A DNA stretch of 32,616 nucleotides from Alistipes sp. (GTDB lineage: Bacteria; Bacteroidota; Bacteroidia; Bacteroidales; Rikenellaceae). The notes below the pieces were generated by a model. That model did no database searches. It was not told the origin of the DNA and saw nothing but the letters and a program-made list of their open reading frames with translations. Of this stretch, positions 1 through 9,300 are shown in pieces. The DNA lies in contig JAGBUB010000033.1 in assembly GCA_017631035.1 (NCBI GenBank), positions 1 through 32,616 on the forward strand, read 5' to 3'. The translations under genes were made by a program, and so were the position numbers. Each line of letters starts with the position of its first letter. The first letter of the stretch is position 1.

Positions 1-460
1 AAAATAGTGAATTCACACCTTGCAGAGCCAGCAACATCAGCAGATAACGGCCAAACTTGCCGACAAACATAGTAAATGTAGTGATATAGACATTGCATCG
101 CATCAGGCCTAACAGCACGATAATCACATCGCCCACCCACGGCAGAACTCCAAACACACCCATCCACGCGCCATATTTACGCACCTTGCCCTCGACGCGT
201 TGCATCTTGGAGTGGTCGATCTTGAGCCAACGCTCAATCCATTGCATATTACCCAGATAACCGAGCCAATAGCAGATTAATCCACCCAATGTATTACCCA
301 ACGATGCAGATATAAGACATACAGTAGGATCGGCTCCCATCTGCACCAATACGGTGAGTACCAACTCTGAGCTGAAGGGCAAAATACTACCCGCCAGCAG
401 AGCCGATATGAAGAGGCCGATATATCCCCAATCGATAAAAAATTGAGCTACTGCATCCAT
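1..460 (-). CDS. DedA/YqaA-like VTT-domain inner-membrane protein (partial, 3' end outside window)
   Basis: Read on the minus strand from ATG at 458-460, the frame stays open for 153 codons to the window edge, so the C-terminus is missing. The protein is hydrophobic throughout. An N-terminal membrane segment follows MDAVAQFFIDWGYIGLF, then come the motif LPFSSELVL, a glycine-rich helix (SLGNTLGGLICYWLGYLG) and a later hairpin around GVFGVLPWVGDVI. This pattern fits the VTT (formerly SNARE-associated) fold of DedA/YqaA proteins, a family of membrane transport or lipid-scrambling proteins; many members have no proven substrate. The gene is divergent from the TonB receptor at 591. Family assignment is by motif recognition, and the substrate cannot be inferred. 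Confidence 0.75.
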   Translation of the reverse strand, partial: MDAVAQFFIDWGYIGLFISALLAGSILPFSSELVLTVLVQMGADPTVCLISASLGNTLGGLICYWLGYLGNMQWIERWLKIDHSKMQRVEGKVRKYGAWMGVFGVLPWVGDVIIVLLGLMRCNVYITTFTMFVGKFGRYLLMLLALQGVNSLF

Positions 461-479
461 AATAATCCGTAATAATGTG

Positions 480-487
480 CAAAAGTA
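480..487 (-). promoter_or_regulatory. Candidate -7 box for the VTT gene
   Basis: The minus strand reads TACTTTTG, a match to the Bacteroidota -7 consensus TAnnTTTG, about 20 bases upstream of the ATG at 460. No clear -33 TTTG lies at the usual distance, so this is a weak call. Confidence 0.3.
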
Positions 488-499
488 ATAATTTTTTTG

Positions 500-507
500 T
501 ATATTTG
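500..507 (+). promoter_or_regulatory. Candidate -7 box for the TonB-dependent receptor
   Basis: TATATTTG matches TAnnTTTG. Transcription would start near 511-514 and give a leader of about 80 bases before the ATG at 591. The -33 element is not recognisable. Confidence 0.35.
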
Positions 508-516
508 CCATTGATA

Positions 517-575
517 GCCTTTTCCCATTGGGCATAAAAGGCAACGTGTATTGAACTTGCACCGTAAATAGGTGC
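517..575 (+). other. Two hairpins in the leader of the TonB receptor mRNA
   Basis: Hairpin 1 pairs GCCTTTT (517-523) with AAAAGGC (536-542), and inside it CCC (524-526) with GGG (530-532), leaving the three-base bulge CAT (533-535). Hairpin 2 pairs GCACC (559-563) with GGTGC (571-575) and ends 15 bases before the ATG. Hairpin 1 would sit at the very 5' end of the transcript. Neither is followed by a T run, so they are not terminators. A role in mRNA stability or control of translation is possible but unproven. Confidence 0.4.
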
Positions 576-590
576 CCAAAACAAGCTGTA

Positions 591-3500
591 ATGAAGAAAT
601 TCCTGTGCCTCGTAATGGCATTGTCGTGTGTATTGTATGCCGCGGCGCAAATTACCACAGCCTCTCTGGGCGGTGTGGTCACAAATCAATCTGAAGAGAA
701 GTTAGTCGGTGCTACCGTCATTTTGTCGCATCCCTCTACGGGACGTGAGTATGCTGTCGTGGCCGATGTGCAAGGCCGTTACTCATTGCACGGCATACGT
801 CCTGCCGAAGGCTATGTGCTTGAGGTGAGTTATGTTGGCTACGAGAGTCGGCGAGTGGAGGGTATCACCCTACGAGTAGGCGATATTCACGAAGAGAATA
901 TTTCACTAAAACCATCTACCACGCTCGACGCCGTAGTGGTTACGGCCGACAAAGCGCAGTCGGGCGAACTTACAGGCAAGTTCGACGAATCCCTCATATC
1001 GCAAATGCCCACCGTTTCGCGTTCGCTCTACGACGTGGTACGCCTTATGCCGCAGGCTATTGCAACGAAGAGTGGCGGTATGTCGTACGGAGGTGTGGCT
1101 AACCGCTACAACGCATTTATGATCAACGGAATGGCCAACAACGATATGTATGGTCTTTCGTCGTCGGGCACCAACGGTGGCCTGTCGAACGCTAACCCCA
1201 TTGCTCTCGATGCTATCGAGCAGTTGGAGGTTGTTGTAGCATCGTACGATGTACGTCAAAGCGGTTTTGGCGGTGGAGCGATAAATGCCGTTACCAAATC
1301 GGGCACAAACGAATTTAAGGGTAGCGCCTATACCTATTATAATAATCAGGATTTCTACGGCACAACGGCTGGTCGCAACATCGAACATCGTACACGACTC
1401 GACAAGCAGTCGACGCAAATCTACGGAGCTACGCTCGGTGGAGCTATCGTACGCAATAAGCTATTCTTCTTCCTCAGTGGCGAATACAACCTCGAGACCT
1501 CACCCTCATCATACTTTTTGGGCTACAACGGTACGGCACTCGATGGCGCAGAGTTGCAACGCATATCCGACCGCTACAAAGCCCTCACTGGCTACGACGG
1601 AGGTGGCACAGGTCGCCGCAATGTGGAGCAGCGCTCGGGCTCATTGCTGGCGACATTGGACTGGCACATCAATAGTCGCAACCGACTCTCGGCCAGCTAT
1701 TCGCTGCTTGATGCACGTGCCGAAGAGTATGCTAACTCGCTCACATCCTTCACCTTCAACGGCTCGGGCTATGCCAACTACAGCACGGCTCACTACCTCG
1801 CTCTGTCGCTTGAGTCACGCCTCTCGGATCATACGCACAACACCCTACGCATAGGTTACTCGCGCGTGGGCGATGGCCGAAAGCCCGATGTTGGTGGCGA
1901 TTTGCCGAGTGTAATTATCCGCAATGCTGGTACTACGGGAGGTGTTGCTATCAATATCGGCAATAACCGCTATGCTGGCATTAACGACCTGACTCAAAAC
2001 GTTATAACCATCACCGACGACTTGATTATGGAGCGTGGTTCACACTCAATTACCCTGGGTATGCACCACGAGATTTATAACATTCACAATCGCTACTTAG
2101 CCAACGCCTACGGCACTTACACCTACAACACGGTGGAGGATTTCGAGCGCGACCTTGCCTCGGTATATGAATACAACTACACCGACCCCGATGTAACGGG
2201 CACAACAACGTGGGGACCTAAGTTCCGTGCTGCAGAGCTCAACCTGTATGCACAGGACCGTTGGGCTTTGGGACGTGGTGTACATCTATCATATGGTGTG
2301 CGTGCTACCCTACCGCTTATTTTCAACACCCCGACAGCGAACGACAGCTTCAATGCAAGCGACATTGCCCGCGAGCATAATATACGCATTGGCGATGTGC
2401 CTCGAGCACAGCTGCTCCTTTCACCCCGTGTAGGTGTTTCGTGGAGCCGCAACTACGAGCACGGTCGCCTTACCGTCGATGGTGGCGTGGGTATATTCAC
2501 CGGTCAAGTGCCATTTGTATGGATTGTGAATAACTACTCTAACACAGGTATCGAGCAGAAAGGTCTGCGCCTGACGGGCGAGAACATCGGCGGCGTGATT
2601 ACACGTCCCGCAGCCAACTTCTCGGTAAAGCCCTCACCCACAACGCAATCCAACACACAATTTATGCTCAATGCGATGAATCGCAAGTTCCGCTATCCGC
2701 AGAACCTGAAGGCGAGCGCTGCCGTTGGCTACACCACCGACAACGGATGGGCATTGCGTGCCGAAGCGCTATACACCAAGACTCTGCATAACGCCGTATT
2801 CCGCAATCTGGCAGTTGAGCCTACGGGTGAGAGCATCTACGCAGCAGGTAGCACATCGTCGGCTTTGCCTCTTTATCGCACCGCTACAACCGACTACTCG
2901 GCTGTGTATTATCTCGACAACACCTCTAAGGGTTACTCATACTCGTTCTCGGGCAGTGTGTCGAAGAGTTTCGAGTGGGGACTATCGGCTATGGCTTCTT
3001 ACATTTTCGGACATTCGTATGCCGTGTGCGATGTGCCTTCGACCTCATCGTCGAGCAACTGGAGTCGCACCTATGCTACCGACCTGAATAATCCCGAACT
3101 AACCTACTCGGCATATGACGTGCCACATAAGTTGTCGCTCGCAATCAACTACAGCAAGCGCTACGCACCGCTGTTCGACATCAACGCCTCGCTCGTTTAC
3201 CAGATGACCTCAGGCCAGCGCTACTCGCTCTGTTTTGGCGAATCTGTTGATTTCAATGGTGATGGTGCATTTGGTTCAACACTTATGTACATCCCCACCG
3301 AAGCCGAGATGCAGGGGATGCTCTTTGCCGACGAAACCTCGCGCCAGAAATGGAACAACTACATCGAGGCCGACTCTTACTTAAATTCTCACCGTGGCTC
3401 TTTTGCCGAGCGCAATGCAATGCAGAGCCCAATGGAGCATCGTCTCGATATGCACCTCTCACACGGTTTCTACTTTAGCCGCCAGAGCAATCGCAAGCTA

Positions 3501-3710
3501 GAGCTCTCGCTCGACATCATCAATCTTGGCAATATGATATGCCGCCATTGGGGCGCTTACTACAACGTATCGAACGTACGTCTGCAGCCTGTCAGCATCA
3601 CCTCGGTAGATAACGGCCAGCCCGTATATCGCTTCACCGGAGCCGTGGCTTCGCCCTCGGATTTGCTATCACGTTGGCATATGCAGATTGGAGCAAGAGT
3701 TGTATTCTAA
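591..3710 (+). CDS. TonB-dependent outer-membrane receptor, Oar/SusC-like, with N-terminal carboxypeptidase-regulatory-like domain
   Basis: The product has 1039 residues. It starts with a signal peptide (MKKFLCLVMALSCVLYAAAQ). Residues about 22-112 form a carboxypeptidase-regulatory-like beta sandwich, with GGVVTNQSEEKLVGATV and GRYSLHGIRP typical of SusC/Oar receptors. A plug domain follows at about 113-235, containing LDAVVVTADKA, MINGMANNDMYG and the VVVASYDVRQSGFGGGAINA stretch. The rest is a transmembrane beta barrel ending in RVVF, the terminal aromatic residue expected for insertion by the BAM machinery. Such receptors import large ligands across the outer membrane using TonB energy. 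The lack of an adjacent SusD-type lipoprotein points to the Oar-like class rather than a glycan-utilisation locus. The ligand cannot be told from the sequence. Confidence 0.9.
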   Translation: MKKFLCLVMALSCVLYAAAQITTASLGGVVTNQSEEKLVGATVILSHPSTGREYAVVADVQGRYSLHGIRPAEGYVLEVSYVGYESRRVEGITLRVGDIHEENISLKPSTTLDAVVVTADKAQSGELTGKFDESLISQMPTVSRSLYDVVRLMPQAIATKSGGMSYGGVANRYNAFMINGMANNDMYGLSSSGTNGGLSNANPIALDAIEQLEVVVASYDVRQSGFGGGAINAVTKSGTNEFKGSAYTYYNNQDFYGTTAGRNIEHRTRLDKQSTQIYGATLGGAIVRNKLFFFLSGEYNLETSPSSYFLGYNGTALDGAELQRISDRYKALTGYDGGGTGRRNVEQRSGSLLATLDWHINSRNRLSASYSLLDARAEEYANSLTSFTFNGSGYANYSTAHYLALSLESRLSDHTHNTLRIGYSRVGDGRKPDVGGDLPSVIIRNAGTTGGVAINIGNNRYAGINDLTQNVITITDDLIMERGSHSITLGMHHEIYNIHNRYLANAYGTYTYNTVEDFERDLASVYEYNYTDPDVTGTTTWGPKFRAAELNLYAQDRWALGRGVHLSYGVRATLPLIFNTPTANDSFNASDIAREHNIRIGDVPRAQLLLSPRVGVSWSRNYEHGRLTVDGGVGIFTGQVPFVWIVNNYSNTGIEQKGLRLTGENIGGVITRPAANFSVKPSPTTQSNTQFMLNAMNRKFRYPQNLKASAAVGYTTDNGWALRAEALYTKTLHNAVFRNLAVEPTGESIYAAGSTSSALPLYRTATTDYSAVYYLDNTSKGYSYSFSGSVSKSFEWGLSAMASYIFGHSYAVCDVPSTSSSSNWSRTYATDLNNPELTYSAYDVPHKLSLAINYSKRYAPLFDINASLVYQMTSGQRYSLCFGESVDFNGDGAFGSTLMYIPTEAEMQGMLFADETSRQKWNNYIEADSYLNSHRGSFAERNAMQSPMEHRLDMHLSHGFYFSRQSNRKLELSLDIINLGNMICRHWGAYYNVSNVRLQPVSITSVDNGQPVYRFTGAVASPSDLLSRWHMQIGARVVF

Positions 3711-3771
3711 AAATGTCGCAAAAAATGAACAAAAAATAGCCACAGAGGCGCATAGATTGAAATATTTTGCT

Positions 3772-3779
3772 TATCTTTG
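3772..3779 (+). promoter_or_regulatory. -7 box of pyrimidine operon 1
   Basis: TATCTTTG is a perfect TAnnTTTG match. Transcription would begin around 3783-3787, just before the leader ORF at 3801. An upstream TTTG at the ideal distance is not obvious. Confidence 0.5.
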
Positions 3780-3800
3780 CACGAAATAATTTGGGACGAA

Positions 3801-3926
3801 ATGAATAAGGGAAGAAACATATCACCATCGGTAGCAGCGCAAAACTTTGTAAAGCAATCGGGTTGCTGTTCTTCATTGTTCGTTATCGTTTCTCAGAACG
3901 ACGTTAATACTGTTTTTAATTGTTAA
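3801..3926 (+). CDS. Putative 41-residue pyr operon leader peptide
   Basis: An ORF of 41 codons runs from ATG (3801) to TAA (3924-3926), inside the untranslated region between the promoter-like box at 3772 and pyrC. The peptide begins MNKGRNISPSV and ends NDVNTVFNC, with no recognisable domain. Its second half is encoded by U-rich mRNA, including a run of five T at 3912-3916. The stop codon lies only six bases before the 5' arm of the terminator hairpin at 3933. A ribosome that reaches the stop would therefore cover the hairpin. This is the arrangement of a translation-coupled attenuator such as enterobacterial pyrBI, whose leader peptide is of similar size. Two further hairpins lie inside the ORF: 3853-3867 (AGCAAT with GTTGCT) and 3886-3901 (TCGTT with AACGA). 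Translation has not been shown, and no strong ribosome-binding site is visible. Confidence 0.5.
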   Translation: MNKGRNISPSVAAQNFVKQSGCCSSLFVIVSQNDVNTVFNC

Positions 3927-3931
3927 TATAA

Positions 3932-3956
3932 GGGCGACTGTTTGGTCGCCTTTTTT
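3932..3956 (+). terminator. Intrinsic terminator in front of pyrC (probable attenuator)
   Basis: GGCGAC (3933-3938) pairs with GTCGCC (3945-3950) around the loop TGTTTG and is followed by six T (3951-3956). The G at 3932 can add a wobble pair. The hairpin lies after the leader ORF and 11 bases before the pyrC ATG. It therefore cannot serve the receptor gene, which ends at 3710 and has the operon promoter in between. Its position means that expression of pyrC-carAB-pyrKD depends on readthrough. Confidence 0.75.
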
Positions 3957-3966
3957 ATGATATCCT

Positions 3967-5238
3967 ATGAACACACGAATCATTCTCAAGGGTGGCACAA
4001 TCGTTAGCGAAGGCCGTCAGACGAAGGCCGATGTGGCTATCCTCGACGGCAAGATAGCTCAGATAGCACCCTCAATAGAGACCTCTGCGGAGGATAAGAT
4101 ATACGACTGCCAGGGTTTGATTATCACCAGCGGTTTGGTTGATTTGCACGTTCACCTTCGTGAGCCCGGATTCTCTCGCAAGGAGACCATCGCCACAGGA
4201 ACTGAGGCTGCAGCGCACGGCGGTTTTACCACCGTATGTTCGATGCCCAACCTCGAGCCCGCTCCCGACACTATGGCAAATCTTCAGATGCAGATCGACA
4301 TAATTCAGCGCGACGCAGTCATCAAGGTTATGCCCTACGCCACTATCACTCGCAAGCGCCGTGGCGACGAGTTGGTGGATTTCAAGGCGCTCACACCTTA
4401 TGTCGCTGGCTTCTCTGATGATGGTAGCGGTGTACAGAGCGAAGCGGTTATGCTCGATGCCATGAAGGAGGCTGCAAAGCACGATACAATCATTGCTGCA
4501 CACTGCGAAGTGGATGAGCTGTTGCGTAAAGGTTATATCCACGACGGAGAGTATGCCAAGCTCAATGGCCATCGTGGCATCTGCTCGGAGAGCGAATGGA
4601 AGCAGGTGGAGCGCGATATTGAGTTGGTTGCACAAACAGGCTGCCGTTATCACGTTTGCCACATCTCTACAAAAGAGACCGTTGAGTTGATTCGCCAGGC
4701 GAAGGCTCGTGGCCTAAAAGTTACCTGCGAGACAGGTCCCCACTACCTCACAATGTGCGATATGGATATCAAGGAGGAGGGTCGCTTCAAGATGAATCCC
4801 CCGATTCGATCGGCAGAGGACCGCGACGCTCTTATCGCAGGTTTGCAGGATGGTACTATCGACGTGGTGGCTACCGACCACGCACCTCATACGGCCGACG
4901 AAAAGTCACGAGGCTTGGAGTTCAGCGCAATGGGCGTTGTAGGTTTGGAGACATCGTTTGCCGTAATCTACACCAAGCTCGTAAAGCAGGGCATTATCTC
5001 GCTCGAGAAGGCAATCGAGGTAATGGCCGAGGCACCCCGCCGCATATTTGGCTTGGGCGGTGGACTACGCGAGGGCGAGGCGGCCGACATTGCTGTATTC
5101 GACTTGGAGAAGAGCTTTGCGGTAGATCCCGACACATTCCTTTCGATGGGACGTAGCACTCCATTCGAGGGCTGGCAGTTGCAGGGCGAGTGCTGCCTGA
5201 CACTGGTTGACGGAAAAGTAGCATATGAAAAAAGATAA
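3967..5238 (+). CDS. pyrC: Dihydroorotase, type I
   Basis: The product has 423 residues, the normal size for bacterial type I dihydroorotase, a cytosolic zinc amidohydrolase. It closes N-carbamoyl-aspartate to dihydroorotate, the third step of UMP synthesis. Visible metal and substrate motifs are HVHLREPG (His61, His63), GGFTTVCSMPN (residues 85-95), AAHC (His179), YHVCHIS (His232) and VATDHAPHT (catalytic Asp304). The GFSDDGSGV segment (Asp151/152) has Asp where type II enzymes have a carbamylated lysine, as in Aquifex-type enzymes. The ATG lies 11 bases beyond the attenuator hairpin. carA follows after 24 bases in the same operon. Confidence 0.96.
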   Translation: MNTRIILKGGTIVSEGRQTKADVAILDGKIAQIAPSIETSAEDKIYDCQGLIITSGLVDLHVHLREPGFSRKETIATGTEAAAHGGFTTVCSMPNLEPAPDTMANLQMQIDIIQRDAVIKVMPYATITRKRRGDELVDFKALTPYVAGFSDDGSGVQSEAVMLDAMKEAAKHDTIIAAHCEVDELLRKGYIHDGEYAKLNGHRGICSESEWKQVERDIELVAQTGCRYHVCHISTKETVELIRQAKARGLKVTCETGPHYLTMCDMDIKEEGRFKMNPPIRSAEDRDALIAGLQDGTIDVVATDHAPHTADEKSRGLEFSAMGVVGLETSFAVIYTKLVKQGIISLEKAIEVMAEAPRRIFGLGGGLREGEAADIAVFDLEKSFAVDPDTFLSMGRSTPFEGWQLQGECCLTLVDGKVAYEKR

Positions 5239-5262
5239 ACGAAATAAATAAATCACAAACGA

Positions 5263-6351
5263 ATGAAACCATTTACAAAAAAGTTAGTTCTTGAGAACGG
5301 TCGCGAGTTCCTCGGCTATGGCTTTGGTGCCAACGTGGAGCGCGTGTGCGACATTGTTTTCAACACTTCTGTAGTGGGTTATCAGGAGATTCTTTCTGAC
5401 CCCTCTTGCAGCAACCAGATTGTAGTGATGGCCTATCCTTTGATTGGCAACTACGGTATCACCGACGAGGACTTCGAGTCGAAGACTCCGCAGATTGGCG
5501 GTATGGTGGTAAGAGAGTGCAACGAAAACCCCAGCAACTTCCGTTACACCAAGACCTTCTCGGAGACTTTGGAGGAGGCAGGTATTCCTTGTCTTGCAGG
5601 CGTTGACACTCGCATGCTCGTTCGCATCATCCGCGACGAGGGCTCACAGCGCGCTGCAATCGTGAATATCGACACCACTACCGAGGCTGCTCTGGAGATG
5701 ATTAAGAACACACCCCAGCCCACCGACTTGGTAACAAAGGTAAGCAGCCGCAAGGCTTGGTTCTCACGCACACCCAACCACAAGTACGACATCGTAGCTG
5801 TGGATTGCGGTATCAAGCACAACATCATCCGTTCGTTCACCAGCCGTGGTTGCAACGTAACCGTTGTACCCTACAACACCTCACTCGAGGAGATTATGGC
5901 ATTCAACCCCGATGGTCTGTTTATCTCAAACGGTCCGGGCTCACCCGAGGAGCTTACCGAGGTTATCGAGCTCATCCGAGCAGCAAAGGGTCAGATTCCT
6001 ATGTTCGGCATCTCGCTCGGTATGCAGCTCATCGCCCTGGCTTATGGCGCAAAGGTGTTCAAGATGAAGTGTGGCCACCACGGCTCACCCGCCGTGCGCA
6101 CCGTAGCTTCAGGCCGCATCGATATGACCTCGCAGAACCACGAGTACGCTATCGTTCCCGAGTCGTTGGAGGGCACAAAGCTCACCGTAACACACGAGAA
6201 TGTGTTCGACTCAACAATCGAGGGTATCGAGTGTGCTGAGGATAAGATGTACGCCCTGCAGTTCCACCCCGAGAGTGCTCCGGGTCCGCAGGATTGCTCG
6301 TACCTTTTTGATAAATTCATTAAACTGATGGAGGAGAAACAAAATGCCTAG
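5263..6351 (+). CDS. carA: Carbamoyl-phosphate synthase small (glutaminase-like) subunit with Cys-to-Ser nucleophile change
   Basis: The product has 362 residues. The N-terminal CarA-specific domain (about 1-150) includes FNTSVVGYQEILSDPS. The class I amidotransferase domain (about 172-355) contains NGPGSPEEL, MKCGHHG, SQNHEYA and LQFHPESAPGP. The partner CarB makes carbamoyl phosphate, and CarA normally supplies ammonia from glutamine using a Cys-His-Glu triad. Here the nucleophile-elbow motif reads GISLGMQ instead of GICLGHQ: Ser251, encoded by TCG at 6013-6015, replaces Cys. The residue usually His is Met254. The His and Glu of FHPES remain. A Cys four residues into MKCGHHG is not at the nucleophile position. 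Loss of the thiol predicts poor or no glutaminase activity and use of free ammonia, as in mammalian CPS I. The gene overlaps carB by 8 bases. Confidence 0.93.
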   Translation: MKPFTKKLVLENGREFLGYGFGANVERVCDIVFNTSVVGYQEILSDPSCSNQIVVMAYPLIGNYGITDEDFESKTPQIGGMVVRECNENPSNFRYTKTFSETLEEAGIPCLAGVDTRMLVRIIRDEGSQRAAIVNIDTTTEAALEMIKNTPQPTDLVTKVSSRKAWFSRTPNHKYDIVAVDCGIKHNIIRSFTSRGCNVTVVPYNTSLEEIMAFNPDGLFISNGPGSPEELTEVIELIRAAKGQIPMFGISLGMQLIALAYGAKVFKMKCGHHGSPAVRTVASGRIDMTSQNHEYAIVPESLEGTKLTVTHENVFDSTIEGIECAEDKMYALQFHPESAPGPQDCSYLFDKFIKLMEEKQNA

Positions 6352-9300
6352 AAGAACAGATATTAAGAAAGTAATGGTAATCGGCTCAGGTCCGATTGTC
6401 ATTGGTCAGGCCGCAGAGTTTGACTATGCAGGAACACAGGCGTGCTTGGCACTTAAGGAGGAGGGTTACGAGGTTATCCTTGTGAACTCAAACCCCGCAA
6501 CCATTATGACCGATACCAATATCGCCGACAAGGTATATATGGAGCCTTTGACGCTGGAGTATGTGGCAAAGATCGTTCGTTATGAGCGTCCCGATGCCAT
6601 CGTACCTGGTTTGGGTGGTCAGACAGGTTTGAACTTGGCCGTTCAGCTGGCTAAGAAGGGTATTTTGGATGAGTGCCACGTTGAGATTTTGGGTACTTCG
6701 TTCAACTCTATCGAGGAGGCCGAGGACCGCGAGCTCTTCAAGCAGTTGTGCGTTCGTATCGGTGAGCCCGTATTGCCTTCAGTGGTTGTAAACACTATGG
6801 AGGATGGTGTTAAGGCTGCCGAGGAGATTGGCTATCCCGTAGTTCTTCGTCCCGCATTTACGCTGGGTGGTACAGGTGGTGGCTTTGCCGACAACGAGGA
6901 GGAGTTGCGCGAGATTATGCGTAACGCTCTTGTTCTCTCGCCCGTACACCAGGTACTTGTAGAGAAGAGTATCAAGGGTTACAAGGAGATTGAGTTCGAG
7001 GTGATGCGTGACAAGAACGACACTGCCATCGCCATCTGTAGTATGGAGAACATCGACCCCGTAGGTATCCACACTGGAGACTCTATGGTAATCGCTCCTG
7101 CTCAGACTTTGACCGACAAGGAGTATCAACTTCTTCGTGGTAGCGCACTCAAGATTATCCGCGAGCTTAAGATTGAGGGTGGATGTAACGTGCAGTTTGC
7201 ATTGGATCCCCTCTCATTCAAGTACTATATCATCGAGGTTAACCCCCGTGTATCGCGTTCATCGGCTTTGGCATCAAAGGCCAGCGGTTTCCCCATCGCT
7301 CGCGTAACAGCAAAGATTGCCGTAGGTCTTACCTTGGACGAGATTATGATTGCCAACCGTCCCGCTTGCTTCGAGCCTGCATTGGACTACGTTGTGCTGA
7401 AGGTGGCTCGTTTCCCCTTCGACAAGTTCAGCGACGCATCGAACGAGCTCGGAACACAGATGAAGGCTACAGGTGAGGTTATGAGCATCGGCCGTACCAT
7501 CGAGGAGGGTATCTTGAAGGCTATCCGTTCACTCGAGACTGGCGTTTGCCACATCCACAACAAGAAGTTCGACGACTGGACCACTTCGCAGATGTTGGAC
7601 TACATCCGCAAGGGTACCGACGACCGCATCTACGCCATTGCACAGTTGATTCGCTTGGGCGTTGATTTGCTCATCATCTACAACCATACCAAGATCGATA
7701 TGTTGTTCCTTGAGAAATTCAAGAACATTGTCGAGATGGAGAAGGTTGTTGCCGCAAACAAGGGCTGCATCGCAACCTTGAAGGAGGCTAAGCGTATGGG
7801 CTTCAGCGATAAGTTCATCGGCCAGTTGTGGGATATGACAGAGGCTGAGATGTATGAGTTGCGTAAGAAGGAGAATGTATTCCCCGTATACAAGATTATC
7901 GACTCTTGCGCTGGCGAGATTGACACCTACGTTCCTTACTTCTACTCTACTTACGAGGCTGAGAACGAGTCAATCCGTAGCGACCGTAAGAAGATTTTGG
8001 TACTCGGCTCTGGTCCTATCCGTATCGGCCAGGGTGTAGAGTTTGACTACTCTACCGTACACGCTATCTGGACAATCAAGGAGGCTGGTTACGAGGCTAT
8101 CATCATCAACAATAACCCCGAGACCGTATCAACAGACTATACAATCAGCGACAAGCTCTACTTTGAGCCCCTCACCGTTGAGGATGTTATGAACGTTGTA
8201 GAGTTGGAGCAGCCCGAGGGTATCGTGGTATCACTCGGTGGTCAGACCGCTATCAACCTTGCAGAGCCTTTGGCTGATTTGGGTGTAAAGATTATCGGTA
8301 CAGGTATCGAGGCTATCAACAACGCCGAGGACCGCAAGTGCTTCGAGCGCATTATGAACGAGGTGGGTATCCCCCAGCCCAAGGCTAAGGCTGTAACCGA
8401 CATCGAGTCGGGTGTTGAGGCTGCCAACAACATCGGTTACCCCGTATTGGTACGTCCCAGCTTCGTGCTTGGTGGTCGTGCGATGCAGATTGTTGGTAAC
8501 GAGGAGACTCTGCGCCACTACTTGCGTTCGGCTGTTGAGATTAACGAGAAGTCGCCCGTATTGGTTGACAAATATATTCAGGGTAAGGAGTTGGAGGTAG
8601 ATGCTATCTGCGACGGCAAGGATGTATACATCCCCGGTATTATGGAGCACGTCGAGCACACAGGTATCCACTCTGGTGACTCTATCAGCGTATACCCCAC
8701 CTTCAGCGTAAGCCAGCAGGTTAAGGACACCATCATCGAGTACACTCGTCAGTTGGGTCTTGCAATCGGTATCGTTGGTCTGTTCAACATTCAGTTCATT
8801 GTTGACGAGCAGGAGAAGGTATACGTAATCGAGGTTAACCCCCGATCATCGCGTACCGTGCCCTTCCTCTCGAAGTCTACAGGCGTGCCTATGGCAAAGA
8901 TTGCCACAATGGTAATCCTCGGCCACTCGCTCAAGGAGCAGGGCATCACCGAGATTTACGGCAAGGAGAGCACACGTTGGTTCGTTAAGTCACCCGCCTT
9001 CTCATTCGCTAAGATTCGCGGTGTAGACTCATACCTCTCACCCGAGATGAAGTCTACAGGTGAGGCTATCGGTTATGACAAGAGCCTTAATCGGGCTTTA
9101 TACAAGTCGTTGCGTTCATCAGGCGTAGCTGTAGCTAACTACGGTACTATCTTCGTAACGATTGCCGATGCCGACAAGGAGCGTGCATTGCCCTTCATCC
9201 GCCGTTTCTACGACCTCGGCTTCAACATCGAGGCTACTGGCGGTACCTGCGAGTTCTTGCGTAACAACGGCATCCGCACTCGTCACCTGCTGAAGATCAG

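Noticed and set aside
906-1418. Long minus-strand frame inside the TonB receptor gene
   Set aside because: No domain, signal or promoter is visible, and it is fully antisense to a clear receptor. It is a coding shadow.
3711-3771. Terminator for the TonB receptor gene directly after its stop
   Set aside because: No hairpin followed by a T run is seen here. The hairpin at 3932 lies downstream of the next promoter and belongs to the pyr leader.
4072-4662. Long minus-strand frame inside pyrC
   Set aside because: It is antisense to a well-conserved gene, with no recognisable product or promoter.
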